Part shown: positions 37,710-49,549 of the stretch, piece after piece
Layout of the letters: every line of letters starts with the position of its first letter
Position numbering within the stretch: position 1 is the stretch's first letter
NCBI GenBank assembly: GCA_034231615.1
Contig: CM067316.1
Coordinates: forward strand, 30,185,714 to 30,249,713
Direction: 5' to 3'
From: Meghimatium bilineatum
Taxonomy: Eukaryota > Mollusca > Gastropoda > Stylommatophora > Philomycidae
DNA length: 64,000 nucleotides
Position numbers and translations under genes: made by a program
Notes under the pieces: generated by a model
What the model saw: the letters and a program-made list of their open reading frames with translations, nothing else
The model's database searches: none
Told to the model about the DNA's origin: nothing

Positions 37710-38220
37710 TTGCGCACATCCATTTGATCTTAAGTACACATTGTCTAATGCTATTATATTAAATGCATAGCATTCGAGTGAAACACTAGTATACAAAAGC
37801 ATGTATCTATCTATCCATGTCCAAGGCAAGTCTCACTACCATACAGAATAATAGAAAGCACACTTGAGATATACGTTGTGATCCTTACTCTAACACTGAT
37901 GCTACTTTTCGATATTAAATCTAGTCTTCACATAGCAGTTAATCATCATATTGATCTTTATCTTTAATTCTGTTCTTAATTAGCTCTCGTTGCATAAGCA
38001 AGGTCCATGATATTTGAGAGTATTCGCTTCTTCAAATGTATGTTCTAGCTATGATGTTGGTGGTCTGTACTTTTGTATCTCTGTTGTCTATCATAATCTT
38101 GTTCTTTTCTTTGTTGATTTCTATTACATACTTCTTGGTAATTCTTTTAAACATTTGTGTAAAGAAAGTACTCGATACATGGTATATCCAAGCGGACTTC
38201 ACAATTCTTTTAAATAATTC
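37710..38220. other. Unassigned, probably decayed LINE
   Basis: No clean motif. The hydrophobic frames at 38,014-38,248 have no supporting similarity, and the following sequence is LINE. Confidence 0.3.
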
Positions 38221-38229
38221 ACCGATGAT

Positions 38230-39030
38230 ATTACTTCTAATCTCATAGATTATTCCGAATATCTAAGATCAGAATATATGTCAAGAATCGATGTAGTTAG
38301 TCAAAAATATGATACAGAGATCAACATAGAATCAAACAAAATACTGATAAATAGTGATATTGTCCATGATGCTACTTATTATCTATCTTTTACTAGTCAT
38401 AATTGTAAAGTTAACATCTCAAAGTACCTCGGATCCCAGATATGAAATGATTCATGTTCTGATGTAAACATTATGTAAAGAAAACTAATAATAGCTATGG
38501 CTGCCATGACATGGTTGACAAGGAATATGGTGTATGTATAATATTTTTTCTTAATTTAGACAGTTGTAGTAGCTGTAGTTGTTTATAATCGCATTGTATA
38601 TTTGTTGAATATTCAATGCATACGCGAGTTAGAGTGCAGGATGTTGAGCCAATCCGTCTTTATGGAAGCGAAACATGGACAGTAAACAAACGTGCCCAAA
38701 ATAATCCGAAGGTAAATGAGATGTGGTTCTTAAGAGAATGATGAAAATTCCTAGATAGACAAGAAAACTAATGTAGAAGTTCCCAGAGATGCTGAAGTAA
38801 ACGGCAAATTATAGCAAAAACTAGAAGCAATCAAGATTTTTAGAGGATGTGATGAGGAAAATAAACCATGAACATTTAGTAACCACCGGAAAAATCAAGG
38901 GGGGAATAGACAAAGGAAGTCACAGAGATATATTTCTGGATGGATTATCACTGTGGTAGAAAACAAAAACACAACTGAACGTATTAACAACACAACAGAG
39001 TTGTGGAGAAGCCTCATAGTCACTGCAAAC
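38230..39030 (+). pseudogene. LINE RT thumb and C-terminal region
   Basis: Segments appear in LINE order: KYDTEINIESNKILINSD (about 38,308), NISKYLGSQI (about 38,416), then LYGSETWTVNKRAQN (about 38,660; 'LYG.E.WT' block). KTNVEV and GRQREMYLDGLSLW-like pieces follow, ending in ELWRSLIVTAN (about 39,000). Stops occur between blocks and frames change at least four times. It is a non-functional member of a family different from the RNase-H type. Confidence 0.85.
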
Positions 39031-39059
39031 TAAACACGTTCATAGTTGCTACGATCTCT

Positions 39060-39545
39060 CCCTGAGTGTAGCCGCCTATACACTTCTACTGAAAGTACCG
39101 GTCCTATGCTGGTTGACCATTATTCTTCTGCGCCCTCCAAAATGTTCACTTCTAGCAACACCGCATTTCAAACCCTGATCTTTAATCCTGGCCATTGAAA
39201 AGGAATCATCATTCACACTAGTCTCACTCTCATTTGCTATATCTCTTAAGGAGTTCAAAACGTCAGCTCGATCCATTGCCTAATCACCCTGTACCACAAT
39301 CTCGCATGACACCAGTTGATCTGTTCTTTCATTGCCTGGAACATCCACATGCCGCGGCACGAAAATAAATGTAACCACTTTCAGCCTCGCCTTTCTCAAG
39401 GCCTCAATCCACTGTTCGCGAACGAGACCCAGTTGCACCTTCCTAATCATACTTATAGAGTCACTCAAGATGTAGACATGCGTTACCTTCTGTGTACATA
39501 CCCACTCAAATGCCCTGCTCACCGTCATAGTCTCCATGGCCAAAT
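39060..39545 (-). pseudogene. LINE RNase H domain fragment
   Basis: The minus-strand frame 39,543-39,280 contains TVSRAFEWV, HVYILSDSISMIRKV (the second catalytic Asp region) and FVPRHVDVPGNERTDQL (the H-x-x-x-GNE-x-x-D end). It is followed in another frame by MDRADVLNSLRDIANE and MVNQHRTGTFSRSV. This is the RNase H plus C-terminal tail of an I/Jockey-group LINE, the same family as 60.2-60.99 kb. The start of the RNase H (TDGS) is missing. Confidence 0.85.
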
Positions 39546-39549
39546 ATGT

Positions 39550-40410
39550 CCTAGTATGTTCTATAGAAGTGTTTACATGTACTTTTGCCCAATGTTAAAC
39601 TTTATACACCTAGGTATTCGGCCACATTTCCCCAGCTGTTATGCTCAATTAAAAACTCGTTCATTGATTGACTACATACATCTTTTTCATCAGGATTGGC
39701 CTACCTTTACATTCTTTTCCTTTCCGAAGTTCACCAAGTAACATCAGCTGTGGAATTTACTTTGTTCATTCTTTGCACATAACAAAACAGATTTAGTTAT
39801 TTACTGCTGAATGTTTTCATTATTCATGATAATTTTACTGGTTTGACACCTCTGTGTTTGTAATTTGATCCTGCCATCTAATATTCCCAATATTACAAAA
39901 ACAGCAAAAGCGATATTGAATCTTCTGTCCTGTCTGGAGGTATAATGCCCTAATTTCAGAGCCATAAATGAAAGTGTTGAGAACACACGCTCAATAGATC
40001 TGTATCTTAGTCTGCTTTGTTAATATTATGTTTTTCCATGATTTCATAGATTTGCCAAAACGCAGTAGCCAAATGTAGTATTTGTAGATATATCATCGTC
40101 TCCAGTGTTAATATTCTGTTTTTACAATGATCTCATTGATCTGTCATTTGTAGTATTTGTCGCTATATTTCTTCGTCTATTAACAAGCAAGATAAGACAG
40201 CGGAGTCAATATATCATAATTAAATAACCTCTGACTGAAAATTAAATTTACTTATTTTCCTTTACTGAACCACATTTAAGAATAAGAGTTTCCTGAATTG
40301 CAGCAATTTCTACCTGCATCACCGGCGAATTTTCTGTGTAAAAAATAAATCAATTAAAAGAAACAGAAAAAACTGCATACTGTATTTTTTTCAGTTAAGG
40401 AGTTACAACA
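39550..40410. other. AT-rich sequence with one LINE scrap
   Basis: Only the minus-strand segment at about 39,820-40,000 is interpretable. It has pieces resembling a LINE 'LYGSE...RWQDxITNTEV' block, with frameshifts. The remainder shows no gene. A TTAATATT(A/C)TGTTTTT word is repeated at about 40,019 and 40,111. Confidence 0.4.
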
Positions 40411-40419
40411 GTAGTCGAG

Positions 40420-40592
40420 TGGATTGTGTGATAAAGGCCGCATGCCCTTGCTGTCACCACGCCCTGTTTAGGGTGAGTTTTTAATTTACAATCTGACAGA
40501 AAATACGCTGCCCTTACAGGGAATCAAACTCTGGACCTCACGGGTGTGAGAGTAATGCTCTAATTCCTCGGCCATGCGCCACACTCCATGTG
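40420..40592 (-). repeat. tRNA-derived SINE
   Basis: Read on the minus strand, the unit begins GTGTGGCGCATGGCCGAGG with a box A (TGGCCGAGG, 40,566-40,574). A box B (GTTTGATTCC, 40,520-40,529) follows 45 bases later, the normal tRNA spacing. A tRNA-unrelated body follows, containing ACAGGGCGTGGTGACAGC and AAGGGCATGCGGCC. This is the layout of a tRNA-derived SINE transcribed by RNA polymerase III and mobilised by a LINE. The changed T-arm and the long extra body argue against a functional tRNA. Confidence 0.8.
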
Positions 40593-40594
40593 TG

Positions 40595-41330
40595 GTTTCT
40601 GTGCGCAAGTATTTTTTAAAATGTCTTATGTGTTGTCTAGATCTGTATTAATTTCAGGTATAGGAAACACATTTTTCACTCTCCCTGTGCAGAGTCTCAA
40701 AGGATTACGTTTGTGTTTTTTGCTATGCGTGGGTGACATTATGGAAGTGTGCCTTGCCTATTTTGCATAACTCCTCTCGACCTTACTGTTTACTCAAAAG
40801 GAAAAACATAATTTCTACTTTGTTTGTTTGAGAACCCCAGTAAGTATGAGCGATTAGCTCTTACTTCCTAAGTGTGCTACGTTAGGAGCTGATAAATGTT
40901 GAAAGGAGGTCAGAAATATGGTTGGGACATGCCTAATTAATATTTGATTGTAAGTCATCATGACAGCATGGAGCTGTGTTTTATTTCTGTGGTGCAGGGA
41001 ACTATTTTATTTATTATATTCAGTGAATTAATGTGCAGTAGATAATACGACAATGTGTCGGGATAATATATTGAAGGTTATTTCGCTAACGGATTAAACG
41101 ATAACAACAAAGTAAACGTATTATCAAGTGTATAAGTCTTTATGTAGAGGCGTTCAAAGTAAAGTTTTGTGACCTAGCTAGATGGCAGTGAAGCGCTCAG
41201 CGCAAAGTTGAAGCATGATGTAGTGTCAACATCAACAAAGTGCAATGGATGCGGAGAGAGAAAACACATCCATGTAACCACATTGTAAGGACAGCTGGAG
41301 AGGGAATGGGCACCACTAACTAAAGCCTTT
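40595..41330. other. Spacer, including probable 5' UTR of the following LINE
   Basis: No gene was recognised to about 41,100. From about 41,130 the sequence leads without a break into the LINE at 41,340 and may be its 5' region. Confidence 0.4.
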
Positions 41331-41339
41331 CGTCCACTG

Positions 41340-43139
41340 AAATACTACAATGGATAATCACATACAGAGAATAAATAACAAAGCTCTTACACTTACAGAT
41401 AACTGTGTTATCGGCACATGGAATGTGCGCACCCTATAGGCCGGTGGAAAGGTCAGCGAACTTACACACGAACTAAACAAGTACATATGGGACATCATGG
41501 GAATGCAGAGGTAAAGTGGACGGGATTTAGTGAAACAACAACAGATAATGGTCATAAAATCTGGTATAATGGAGATGAAGCAAAACAACAACATGGGTTG
41601 GGGTTTATTGTCCACAAAGAGAAAGTTAAATCTATCATTAGCTGTACTCCTACAAACAGCAGACTTATAACAATACGTGTAGCAGCTAGACCCAAAAACA
41701 TCACGATCATTCAAGTTTATGCTCCAACTGCTGATTATGACGAAGAGGAATATATGCATTCTACGAAATACTAGAAGACACAATAAAGGAGATCCCCCAA
41801 AAAATATATTAATAGTACTAGGTGACTGGAACGCAAAAGTGAGGCCTGACGCGTATGACCAATGGGCAGGCACAGTAGAAACAGGAAAAACGAGAGAACG
41901 AGGACTAATACTATTGGAATTTGCCAATAAATTTAAACTCACTCTTGCAAATACTCTATTTCCACACAAACTTTCCAAAAGAACAACGTGGCATGCTCCA
42001 AAAGCAGACATACATAATGAAATTGATTTCAATTTGATTACACCGAAAAACATTTAATTCCAGAATAAACAAAGCGAAAACAAGAATTTTTCCAGGAGCA
42101 GACTTCGGTAGCGACCATGTTATGGTTCTATAGACAATTAAAATTAAACTTAAAAAGAATCATACGCAAAACAAGTGCCCACGATTAAAATTTAATCTAG
42201 AAAAATGAAATATTCAGAAATATCAGAGATATTTGAGGCAATAGTAGGAAACAAAATTGCAGCTTTAAATCTTGTAAATGAAGATGTTAACTCTCTCACA
42301 GAAGCCATGAAAGAAACTTTATTAGAATAAGCAACAGAAACACTAGGGACAAGAAGAATATCACACACATCTTGGGTAACTGATGACATCCTAAAATTGT
42401 GTGACGAACAGTGGGAAATGAAAAATATTAAGAAAGAGGCTCTTGAAATGGCAGGACAATATAGCAAAATAAATAAAAACATCAGAAGGAAAATGAAACA
42501 AGGACAAGAAGTGTGGCTAGAAGAACAATGCGAAACCATCAATGAAGGTGTTAAACGCGGAAACAGCACGGTAGCATACGAGACTAAGAAAGATAACTCA
42601 ACCAAAAAGACCAAAGATACCTATGATTCAAGACAAACACGGAAAGATACTCAATGAAACAACAGATATAGTAAAACGATGAACAGAATATTGCAATGAG
42701 ATGTATAACTGCAAATGTAATCCTGACTGCACGATATTAGAGAATTCTGAACTAAACAACAGAGGAATAGAAAATACAGAAATTCTAGTAGATGAAATAA
42801 TAGAGGCCATACAAACATTGAAAGGAGGGAAGTCACCTGGTGTAGACAACATCCCGGCGGATCTCTTGAAATACGAGGAATATAATGTGGTAAATATTAT
42901 GACCAAAATTTGCCAGAATATATGGAGCACAAAACAATGGTCCGCTGATTGGATACAATCACTAATAATACCAATTCCCAAGAAAGGACATTTGAAAGTG
43001 TGCACCAATTATAGAAACATATTCAGCTCCAACGTCATCTATACCACAATTTCATCGACTTTACAAAGGCCTTTGACTATGTTTGGCATGATGGTCTGTG
43101 TCACATACTAAGACAATTCAATTTTGACACCACAATCAT
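41340..43139 (+). pseudogene. LINE A, 5' part: APE endonuclease and start of RT
   Basis: ATG at 41,351 opens a frame with VIGTWNVRTL at about 41,408-41,437, the start of an APE-type endonuclease, then a TAG. Further endonuclease blocks are VLGDWNAKVRP (about 41,818), EIDFNLI (about 42,020) and ADFGSDHVMVL (about 42,095). After the basic linker (WLEEQCETINEGVKRGNS) the RT begins at about 42,780 with LKGGKSPGVDNIPADLL, WIQSLIIPIPKKGH and NYRNI. The next block, FIDFTKAFDYVWHDGL, follows too soon, so an internal RT piece of roughly 200 bp has been lost. The frame ends at the insertion point 43,139 and resumes at 44,029-44,035. Multiple stops and frameshifts make it non-functional. Confidence 0.9.
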
Positions 43140-44028
43140 GATGATGATGTTCGTCCATCGTGATCAACGATGACCAAAAACTCGACCATAATAATAATAA
43201 CAATAAATAATAAAAATAATAAAAGTTAATAGTGCGTTTTTAAATGACTAGCAAGTCCAATGCGCGCACAAAATGTTCTTTTATAGAATTGACAACAATA
43301 GAAGGTATCTGTGTGAGGTTGAGATGTTTTATCTTTTCTACGTATCCGCTTCTGTCTTGCAGTATCTTGTCTGAATTCTTCCGCCGCTAGTGCTCCCGTT
43401 CTAATGCTGTAACGGCATGCTGTTCTATCCTGAGCGAGGCTCTCCCAAGCGCCTACGTCAATGTTAAGATGTTTGAAGGATGACTTGAGAGTGTCTTTGA
43501 AGCGCTTTTTCTGTCCACCCGCTTTTCGAAATCTTGTCTTGAGTTCTCCATAATATATTTGTTTTGGCAAACGCGAGTTCTCCATACGCACAAGATGGCC
43601 TGCCCAGCGTGCTTGCGCCTTCATAAGTATTGTGTGGATGCTTATTGAGATTGATTTTTCCAAGACCTCGTAGTCTGGTACTTTGTCCCACCAATGGATG
43701 TTTAGTAATTTACGTAGGCAGGTAAGATGGAAATGATTTAATTTTCTTGCATGTCTATCATACACTGTCCACGTTTCGCAGGCGTATAGTAAGGTTGGTA
43801 TAACAGCAGCATGATATACTTGTAGTTTGGTGGTTGTTCTTATACCTCTTCTCTCCCATACATTGTTGCGTAATCTGCCAAATACAGCACTAGCTTTTGC
43901 CAGTCTATTGTTAATTTCCACATCAATGTTGACATCGCGAGAGAGAGAGTGTTTCCAAGGTAAGTAAAATTGTCGACTACCTGCAGTTTTTCCTGATTAC
44001 GATGATGTAAGTGGCAGTATGTTGTCTA
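43140..44028 (-). mobile_element. LINE B, 5'-truncated copy nested in LINE A
   Basis: On the minus strand the element starts at about 44,028 and shows EKLQVVDNFTYLGNTLS. A 231-codon frame at 43,921-43,226 follows, with LLYACETWTVYDRHARKL, FHLTCLRKLLNIHWWDKVPD, ARWAGHLVRMENSRLPK and GGQKKRFKDTLKSSFK. It ends in a C2H2 finger, CCQFYKRTFCARIGLASHL, in which the second Cys is Tyr. The 3' UTR has TTATTATTTTTATT and the family tail ending (CAT)n at about 43,140. Direct repeats AATCAT at 43,134-43,139 and 44,029-44,034 flank it. It is a young, 5'-truncated insertion encoding only post-RT sequence. Confidence 0.92.
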
Positions 44029-45053
44029 AATCATAGGCATTATTGAAGGTCTGTACAAACTTTAAAATAGTGCTTTCTTGTCAAACAATACAGTTGGAGA
44101 GTTCTTCAAAACAAATGTGGGAGTTCAACAAGGATGCATAATGTCTCCAATACTTTTCAACATATACCTAGAGCACATCACGCATGAAACATTAAATGAT
44201 TACAACACGTCTATATCAATCGGAGATCGCCCTATTTGAAATTTGCTTTCGCTGATGATATGGATCTTATAATTGGGTCAGAACAATCATTGCAAGAGTT
44301 AACTGTAAAGTTGGAAAAAGTTACCAGCAAGTACGGAATTGAAATCAATACAGAAAAGAGTAAAATCTTGATCAACAGCAGAGACACAGAAAATCAGATT
44401 AACATCATGATGAATGAACATAAACTTGAGGGAGTGAATACTTTCAAATACCTCGGATCCAGCATATGCAGCGATGGAAAATGCAAAGTTGAACTAAAAA
44501 TAAGGCTGAAGATGGCTCTAGAGTCCTTCTCAAGATTAACGGAGATTTGGAAAAGCAACATCAGTGTTGGAGTGAAAGTCAAACTGTACAGGTCCCTGGT
44601 GCTTTCTGTCGTGCTGTATGGTTGTGAGAGTTGGACACTCACTGTGGACATGGAGAGACGATTAAAAGCTTTTGAGTACAAATTCTGCACACGAATTCTA
44701 CGAATTTCCTATAGATGACCAATGTGTACGTAAGAAACAAAGTAGAGATGCATGCAGGTATTCAAGAACTATTGCTTTCAATAATGAAACGACAAAAGCT
44801 AGCATGGTTTGGACATTTATATAGACATGATTCCTTGTCAAAAATAATACTGCAGGGAACTGTCGAAGGGGAAAGAAGCTGAGGAGGGCATATACATGCA
44901 TGGACAGACAGAATCAAGGAATGGACAGAACAAGATATTTCCACACTCATCCGTATCGCTGAGTATAGAATTCGCTGAGGGCTCTGTGTGCTAACGCATC
45001 CAATGTGGTACCTATACGACCCTGAATGGTTACGGGTTTATTGATTGATTGAA
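44029..45053 (+). pseudogene. LINE A, 3' part: RT core, C-terminus and (ATTG)n tail
   Basis: LINE A resumes after the nested insertion with GIIEGLY, NVGVQQGCIMSPILFNIYL (about 44,120) and the RT catalytic FADD at 44,248-44,259. A long open stretch to 44,718 follows, with KYLGSSICSDGKCKVELK and VVLYGCESWTLTVDMERRL. The C-terminal blocks KLAWFGHLYRHDSLSKIIL and WTDRIKEWTEQDISTLI appear in a shifted frame at about 44,790-44,960. The element ends at about 45,053 in three ATTG repeats, a typical LINE simple-repeat tail. The open RT-thumb stretch suggests only moderate age. Confidence 0.92.
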
Positions 45054-45149
45054 TTAATATTTGCCTACGTTTGTCCTCCAAATTTGATACGGAAACATAA
45101 AATCAGTATCTTAGTAAAACAGTTATCTCCACATAGAAAAGTAGAAATG

Positions 45150-45720
45150 AACATTCTTCGTATATCCGTATGGCCATTTGCGTCTTGCAGACGGTCATAT
45201 AGAAGTAAGAAGAAGCAATACGTTGAATATTTCCTCAGGAATTGGGACTTTTCAAGCGATCATATCACAGCAACAGAAGATTTTTGTGTGCGTCTTTCTC
45301 TCTTCCATATTATTTTCAATATATTATTTCTGAAGAATTCTGCTCACACACGCAGGTTTTGCCTCCAGACATCTCGAGTTTCGGCCGTGTTTTCTCACTT
45401 TTTGGATTATATGTAAAAGCCTGTAATTCAGGATTTATAGCTGTCATTATACTTAAGCATTGATCTACCGCCGGTTCGATGGCCTTCAACAAGTCCCCGA
45501 ATAGTACTTGTCTTGAGATGCGGCGATTTGACATTATGTGGACATGACTGTTTAAGGTGATGTTTGTTGGTCCTGTATATTCCTGAGACATTTCCACAGT
45601 TTTTGTGATGCTTATTGTCATAGAAAACAGCTCGTAGGCCTTTGCAATGTTGCTACACGGTGGACTCACTGTGTGCCACGCAGCGTCATCGGTGAAGATA
45701 AGTACTCTGATGAGTATTTC
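45150..45720 (-). pseudogene. LINE C-terminal fragment, family shared with 48.9-49.3 kb
   Basis: The minus-strand translation includes SHVHIMSNRRISRQVLFGDL, the 'GHV.RM...RIPK..L.GEL' block of LINE ORF2. The lower part (GCGTCTTGCAG ... TTTCTCAGG ... TTTTCAAGCGATCAT, about 45,180-45,290) recurs at about 48,890-48,990 in the same orientation, so both are copies of one family. It is a decayed fragment without an RT core. Confidence 0.7.
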
Positions 45721-45789
45721 TGATTTTTTTGTCTTCGCTCTAAGACGTACTAAGTTTAAGAGTGATCCATCGTAACGTTATCATCGTAA

Positions 45790-45970
45790 TTTGTTTTGAA
45801 CTAGTTGTGGGCACGGTGTGGGTGGACGGAACAACAAAGAAACCTGTCGCAAGGGCCAGAGTTGTGCCCTGATGTCGACGTCTGTTTCGGCGGCATTAGA
45901 CTCGAAACACCATTAGCTGAAACAGAGGGCGGAGCACTTATGGGAATGCCCCACGTTCTGTAGGCCAGTT
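45790..45970 (+). pseudogene. LINE 3'-terminal scrap
   Basis: The plus-strand translation just before 45,970 resembles 'RAEHLWECP' (GAGCACTTATGGGAATGCCC), the conserved end of RNase-H-type LINEs. The same words occur at about 62,455-62,480. It is joined directly to an RT fragment in the opposite orientation. Confidence 0.6.
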
Positions 45971-46320
45971 TATAATCAAGAATAAAGAAGAACCATCGTA
46001 ACGGGTGCAAATGAAAACTTCACCTACTGCATCAGCAAGAGTATGTTTCAGAAGCGCTGCGAAGAAGATTCCAATGAGGGTGGAGGCTACAACGCACCCC
46101 AGCATTACTCCAATGATTACTGCAAAGCTATTACTCATATTGCCCTCGAATGATGATACATTTACGCGCATGTCTTCATGAAAGGAAATAACCAAGTCCA
46201 GTAGTTTTGGTGGAAAAATAGCACATTTTAGATTCTTATATATAGCTGGTCTACTAACATTGTCAAAAGCCTTAGTTAGATCCACGACAGCCAAAGCCAC
46301 AAAGAGTGGCTTTCCCTGTT
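45965..46320 (-). pseudogene. LINE RT fragment (DLTKAFD block)
   Basis: The minus-strand open frame 46,300-45,938 begins LAVVDLTKAFDNVSRPAIYK (RT catalytic block A). It continues LLDLVISFHEDMRVNV, SFAVIIGVMLGCVVASTL (RT 'GV.QGCVL.PTL' block, with Gln changed to Leu) and ALLKHTLADAVGEVF. This is the palm of the LINE family whose FADD segment lies at 35.6 kb. It stops before its own FADD box at the inverted junction near 45,970. Confidence 0.88.
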
Positions 46321-46439
46321 CACATTTTCCCTACATTTTGTCTTCGCATATGCAAGCTAAACATCAAGAGGAAATAAATTTGTTTGTAGTTGAATATCAT
46401 TTGAAATAAACTCTATATGTATTTGCAGATAATAATCAG

Positions 46440-46720
46440 GGTATTCTTTTGATAAGTCGCCTTCGTATCTGCATCGGTTGAAATTAAAACTTTCTTTGTG
46501 TATGCATCAGGAAAATAAACCTTTTTCGCATTTTTTATTAGACGAAATAAAACTTCTTAGTGTCTGCATCAGGACAAATAAAAATTATTCGTGTCTGCAT
46601 CAGTAAAAATAAACATTTTTCGTGTCTACTGTTAGGTTCAGAAGAAACACACCTTATGTGTGTCTACAGTTAAACATTAGGAGAAATAAACCCCCTTCGT
46701 GTCTATAGTGAAACTATCTC
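46440..46720. repeat. Degenerate tandem repeat, ~40-bp unit
   Basis: The words TTCGTGTCTGCATCAG and GAAATAAAAC/AAAATAAAC alternate six to seven times with a spacing of about 40 bp. Copies diverge increasingly toward both ends. Confidence 0.7.
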
Positions 46721-46729
46721 AAGAACATC

Positions 46730-48060
46730 ATTTATGTTTACATTTTTATTAACAATATAACAACATTATGAGAAATGTATGTTGTTTTTATTGTCTTGTC
46801 GTCTCCATGTCTGCCGCCAGAGACCCACGATAAAACGAGAATCTATGCAACAAAATATCACATAGCAATATTATCGAATACTTTTGAGATTAGTGAAGAC
46901 ATGATAAAGTTGCTAGTGACCTATCCATATACTAATGAGCAAGAGTCATTGTTTGTATCTTCAGCTATCTGTCAATATTGTCAAATATTCAGGGAAACCT
47001 TTGGATGGAGTTTATTCCTTGTTAATTATACAATCCAATGAATCCATCAGAATCATCTGTCAAAAGTGACTCTATTTCACTTGTTCCATGATTTTCATTG
47101 GCTGTAGACACAAAGTATATGAAAGGGACCAATGAAAATCACTGAAAAAATAAAAAGGTGTCAATTATAAAGGTTAAAAACCTATGAGTCCACATAACTA
47201 GATAATTGACGATTAAACCAATTGTACCTAAAGTCAACTAAAATAGTGCTTGGAGAAACACAAACAATAATCTACAGAAAATACTACTTGGCACACATTT
47301 TTTTAACCAAGGCATACCTGTACTAACTCGTGACTCAAACACAACAAACATCATATGCATATACATAGGGCCTATTATATTCACACACACTTCATATGTA
47401 TAGAAATATCATAGACAAATACACATACATTATGTTGTTGAATACGTTTATTGTGCATACACATGCTATTGCCTTTAAATATATAACTACGTCATATACA
47501 CCCAAACACACATACCCACACGTTATTTAATTAAAGTAAAAGTACAATCCATATTCTAACTTACATTTTGAAACAAAATGGTGGCGGCACATAATGGTAG
47601 CAGTCTTTCATTTTCAAATCATAAGTTTGGCTTTTATTTTTTTCCTCAGATGACATATTCTTTCCAGAATATAGTCTTTATTTTGTATATTCTGAACATA
47701 CAATTTCAGACAAGTTTACCCGTGGCAGCCAAAGGCATGTTTACACAATCGAAGTCTAACTTCTTCTGATGTCCAGCGTCGTAATGGGCGACACCCTCCC
47801 CAAGTTGTTTCCATGTTGTTATCTCTCTATATTCAAAGAATGGTATTGACTGGAGTATAATTAAATTGTTTCCTCAAAATCTCAAAATATACAGAAACAA
47901 TTATTCAAGTTTTCATGAAACCAGAGTAACACATATAGCTACTCTCTGTTGTTAAACGTTGCCTTGACTAATAGCCTGGCTCCGGTATGTATTCTCCGTG
48001 TTCATTCTTCGATGCAGCTGCCAGAATGTTCTATAGTAATAATACTAATAATCTACATCC
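46730..48060. other. AT-rich sequence, no gene recognised
   Basis: Short open frames (for example 46,775-47,041) show no motif. A perfect 13-bp inverted repeat, TGATTTTCATTGG at 47,089-47,101 and CCAATGAAAATCA at 47,129-47,141, could form a hairpin with a 27-nt loop. Nothing else stands out. Confidence 0.45.
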
Positions 48061-48189
48061 TAATAAACTACATAAAATACGCATTCTGAGGGACTGAAAC
48101 AGCTAATCACAACAACTGCTGTCTACAGGGAGATCCAAAATCTATATCTAAGAGTACAGAAATTTAAAAAAATACAACAGACAAAACAA

Positions 48190-48730
48190 AGATTAAACCG
48201 ATACTCAACATAGAAAATATTGAACTAGAATGTGTAAACATGTTTTAATATCTGGGAGCAAATATAAACAGTTTCGCAGATTATTCAATCGAGATTAGAA
48301 GACTAACAATTTCAAAACTCAAATTAACACAAATAAGAAAGTTGTGGTAAAGTAGTAATAACCAAACTAAAGTAACCCTTTTAAGATCATGTATTTTCCA
48401 AGTACGATCCTAAGAATATCTTGGACAGAGAAAAGAAAAAGAACAGTGAAATTTTAAAATTACTGAAACTAAATGAAAGGTGGCTCCTAAATACCATTAT
48501 AAGAAGGAAGCTACAGTATTTTGGACACTTAAAGCGAAATGCTGGTATCTAAAGGCTCATTCTGAAGGGTTAGTGCTAGGCGAGAGAAGAAGAGGAAGAC
48601 CAAGACAACGATGGACCAGCGACATCGGAGAAAGTATGCACATGTCTCTGGGCAATGAAGGTCTGCTTGCCTGGGACGGAGAGGCGTTTAGAATATCCAC
48701 TATAAAGACAAAGTTCTGTAAATAATGTCA
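48190..48730 (+). pseudogene. LINE C-terminal region, family shared with 50.0-50.7 kb
   Basis: The translation in order gives NIENIELECVNMF, a stop, then YLGANINSF and TISKLKLTQIRKLW. LNERWLLNTIIRRKLQYFGH and RRRGRPRQRWTSDIGESMHM follow. These are the thumb-to-C-terminus of a LINE ORF2. The same wording appears inverted at 50,740-50,030. Stops and frameshifts show a dead copy. Confidence 0.85.
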
Positions 48731-48734
48731 CTTG

Positions 48735-48880
48735 ATATAAAATAATAATAGTAAAATTAATAATATGGGCCTAAACAATAATATATTATTGTATTGTTTT
48801 CTAACATTATTTTTATTATTAAATTATTATAGGTGGTACTTTAAAAATATCGTATTAAATTAACATTTTTATTAAAGTAC
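48735..48880. other. AT-rich spacer
   Basis: Almost pure A/T sequence with no feature. Confidence 0.5.
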
Positions 48881-49330
48881 GACTGTTTTGCGTCTTGCAG
48901 GAGTCATTTAGCAATCAGAAAAAAAATCAATTCGTTGAATAATTTCTCAGGCATAGAGACCTTTCAAGCGATCATGTCACAGCAACCGAAGATTTTTGTT
49001 TGCGCATTCTCTTTTTTTCTTTCATATATTTAAACACATTATTTCTAAAATGCTGTTTTCGCACACGGGTTCTGCCCCCAGACATTCCATGTTTTCCAAG
49101 TTTCTGTGGAAGCTTTTCTTTAAGAATTTACAGATGTCTTTATAACGCAGCATTGGTCTCCCGCGGGCTCAATAGCATTCAGCCAGTGCCCCAAACAGTA
49201 TTTATTTTTGGATGCGGTAGTTTAGCATTCTGTGGAAGTGACCCAGCCAAAGCAATCTATTTATATTGTGTTTTCATGGCAGATGGCAGCTGAGTGCGGC
49301 ACAACACTTCCATGTTGGTGAGTTTATCGT
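48880..49330 (-). pseudogene. LINE C-terminal fragment, second copy of the 45.2-kb family
   Basis: On the minus strand LLWLGHFHRMLN and then ARGRPMLRYKDICKFL give the 'GH..RM' and 'GRP.LRYKD.CK' blocks found near the C-terminus of LINE ORF2. Sequence at 48,890-49,020 is homologous to 45,180-45,310. Frameshifts and stops are frequent. Confidence 0.75.
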
Positions 49331-49549
49331 GTCACTGAATTTTGTTAAGCTCGGGCGGTTGCATGGAGAAAGTGCCCTGCCCATTTTGCACTAGTCTTCT
49401 CTCGGTTCCGTTGATGAAATCCAAGGGTAAGGCAAAGCCGATACGCTTGGACTGAAGCAGAACTACAGGATATACCAGAGGATTGGCGAATTCGAACACC
49501 AATTGCCTTAGTGTCCATCTTCCGGTTTTTTAATGGGGGTTTACTCCCG

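Noticed and set aside
40515..40592. Functional tRNA gene
   Set aside because: Box A and box B are present, but the T-arm is altered and a long SINE body follows. It is better explained as a tRNA-derived SINE.
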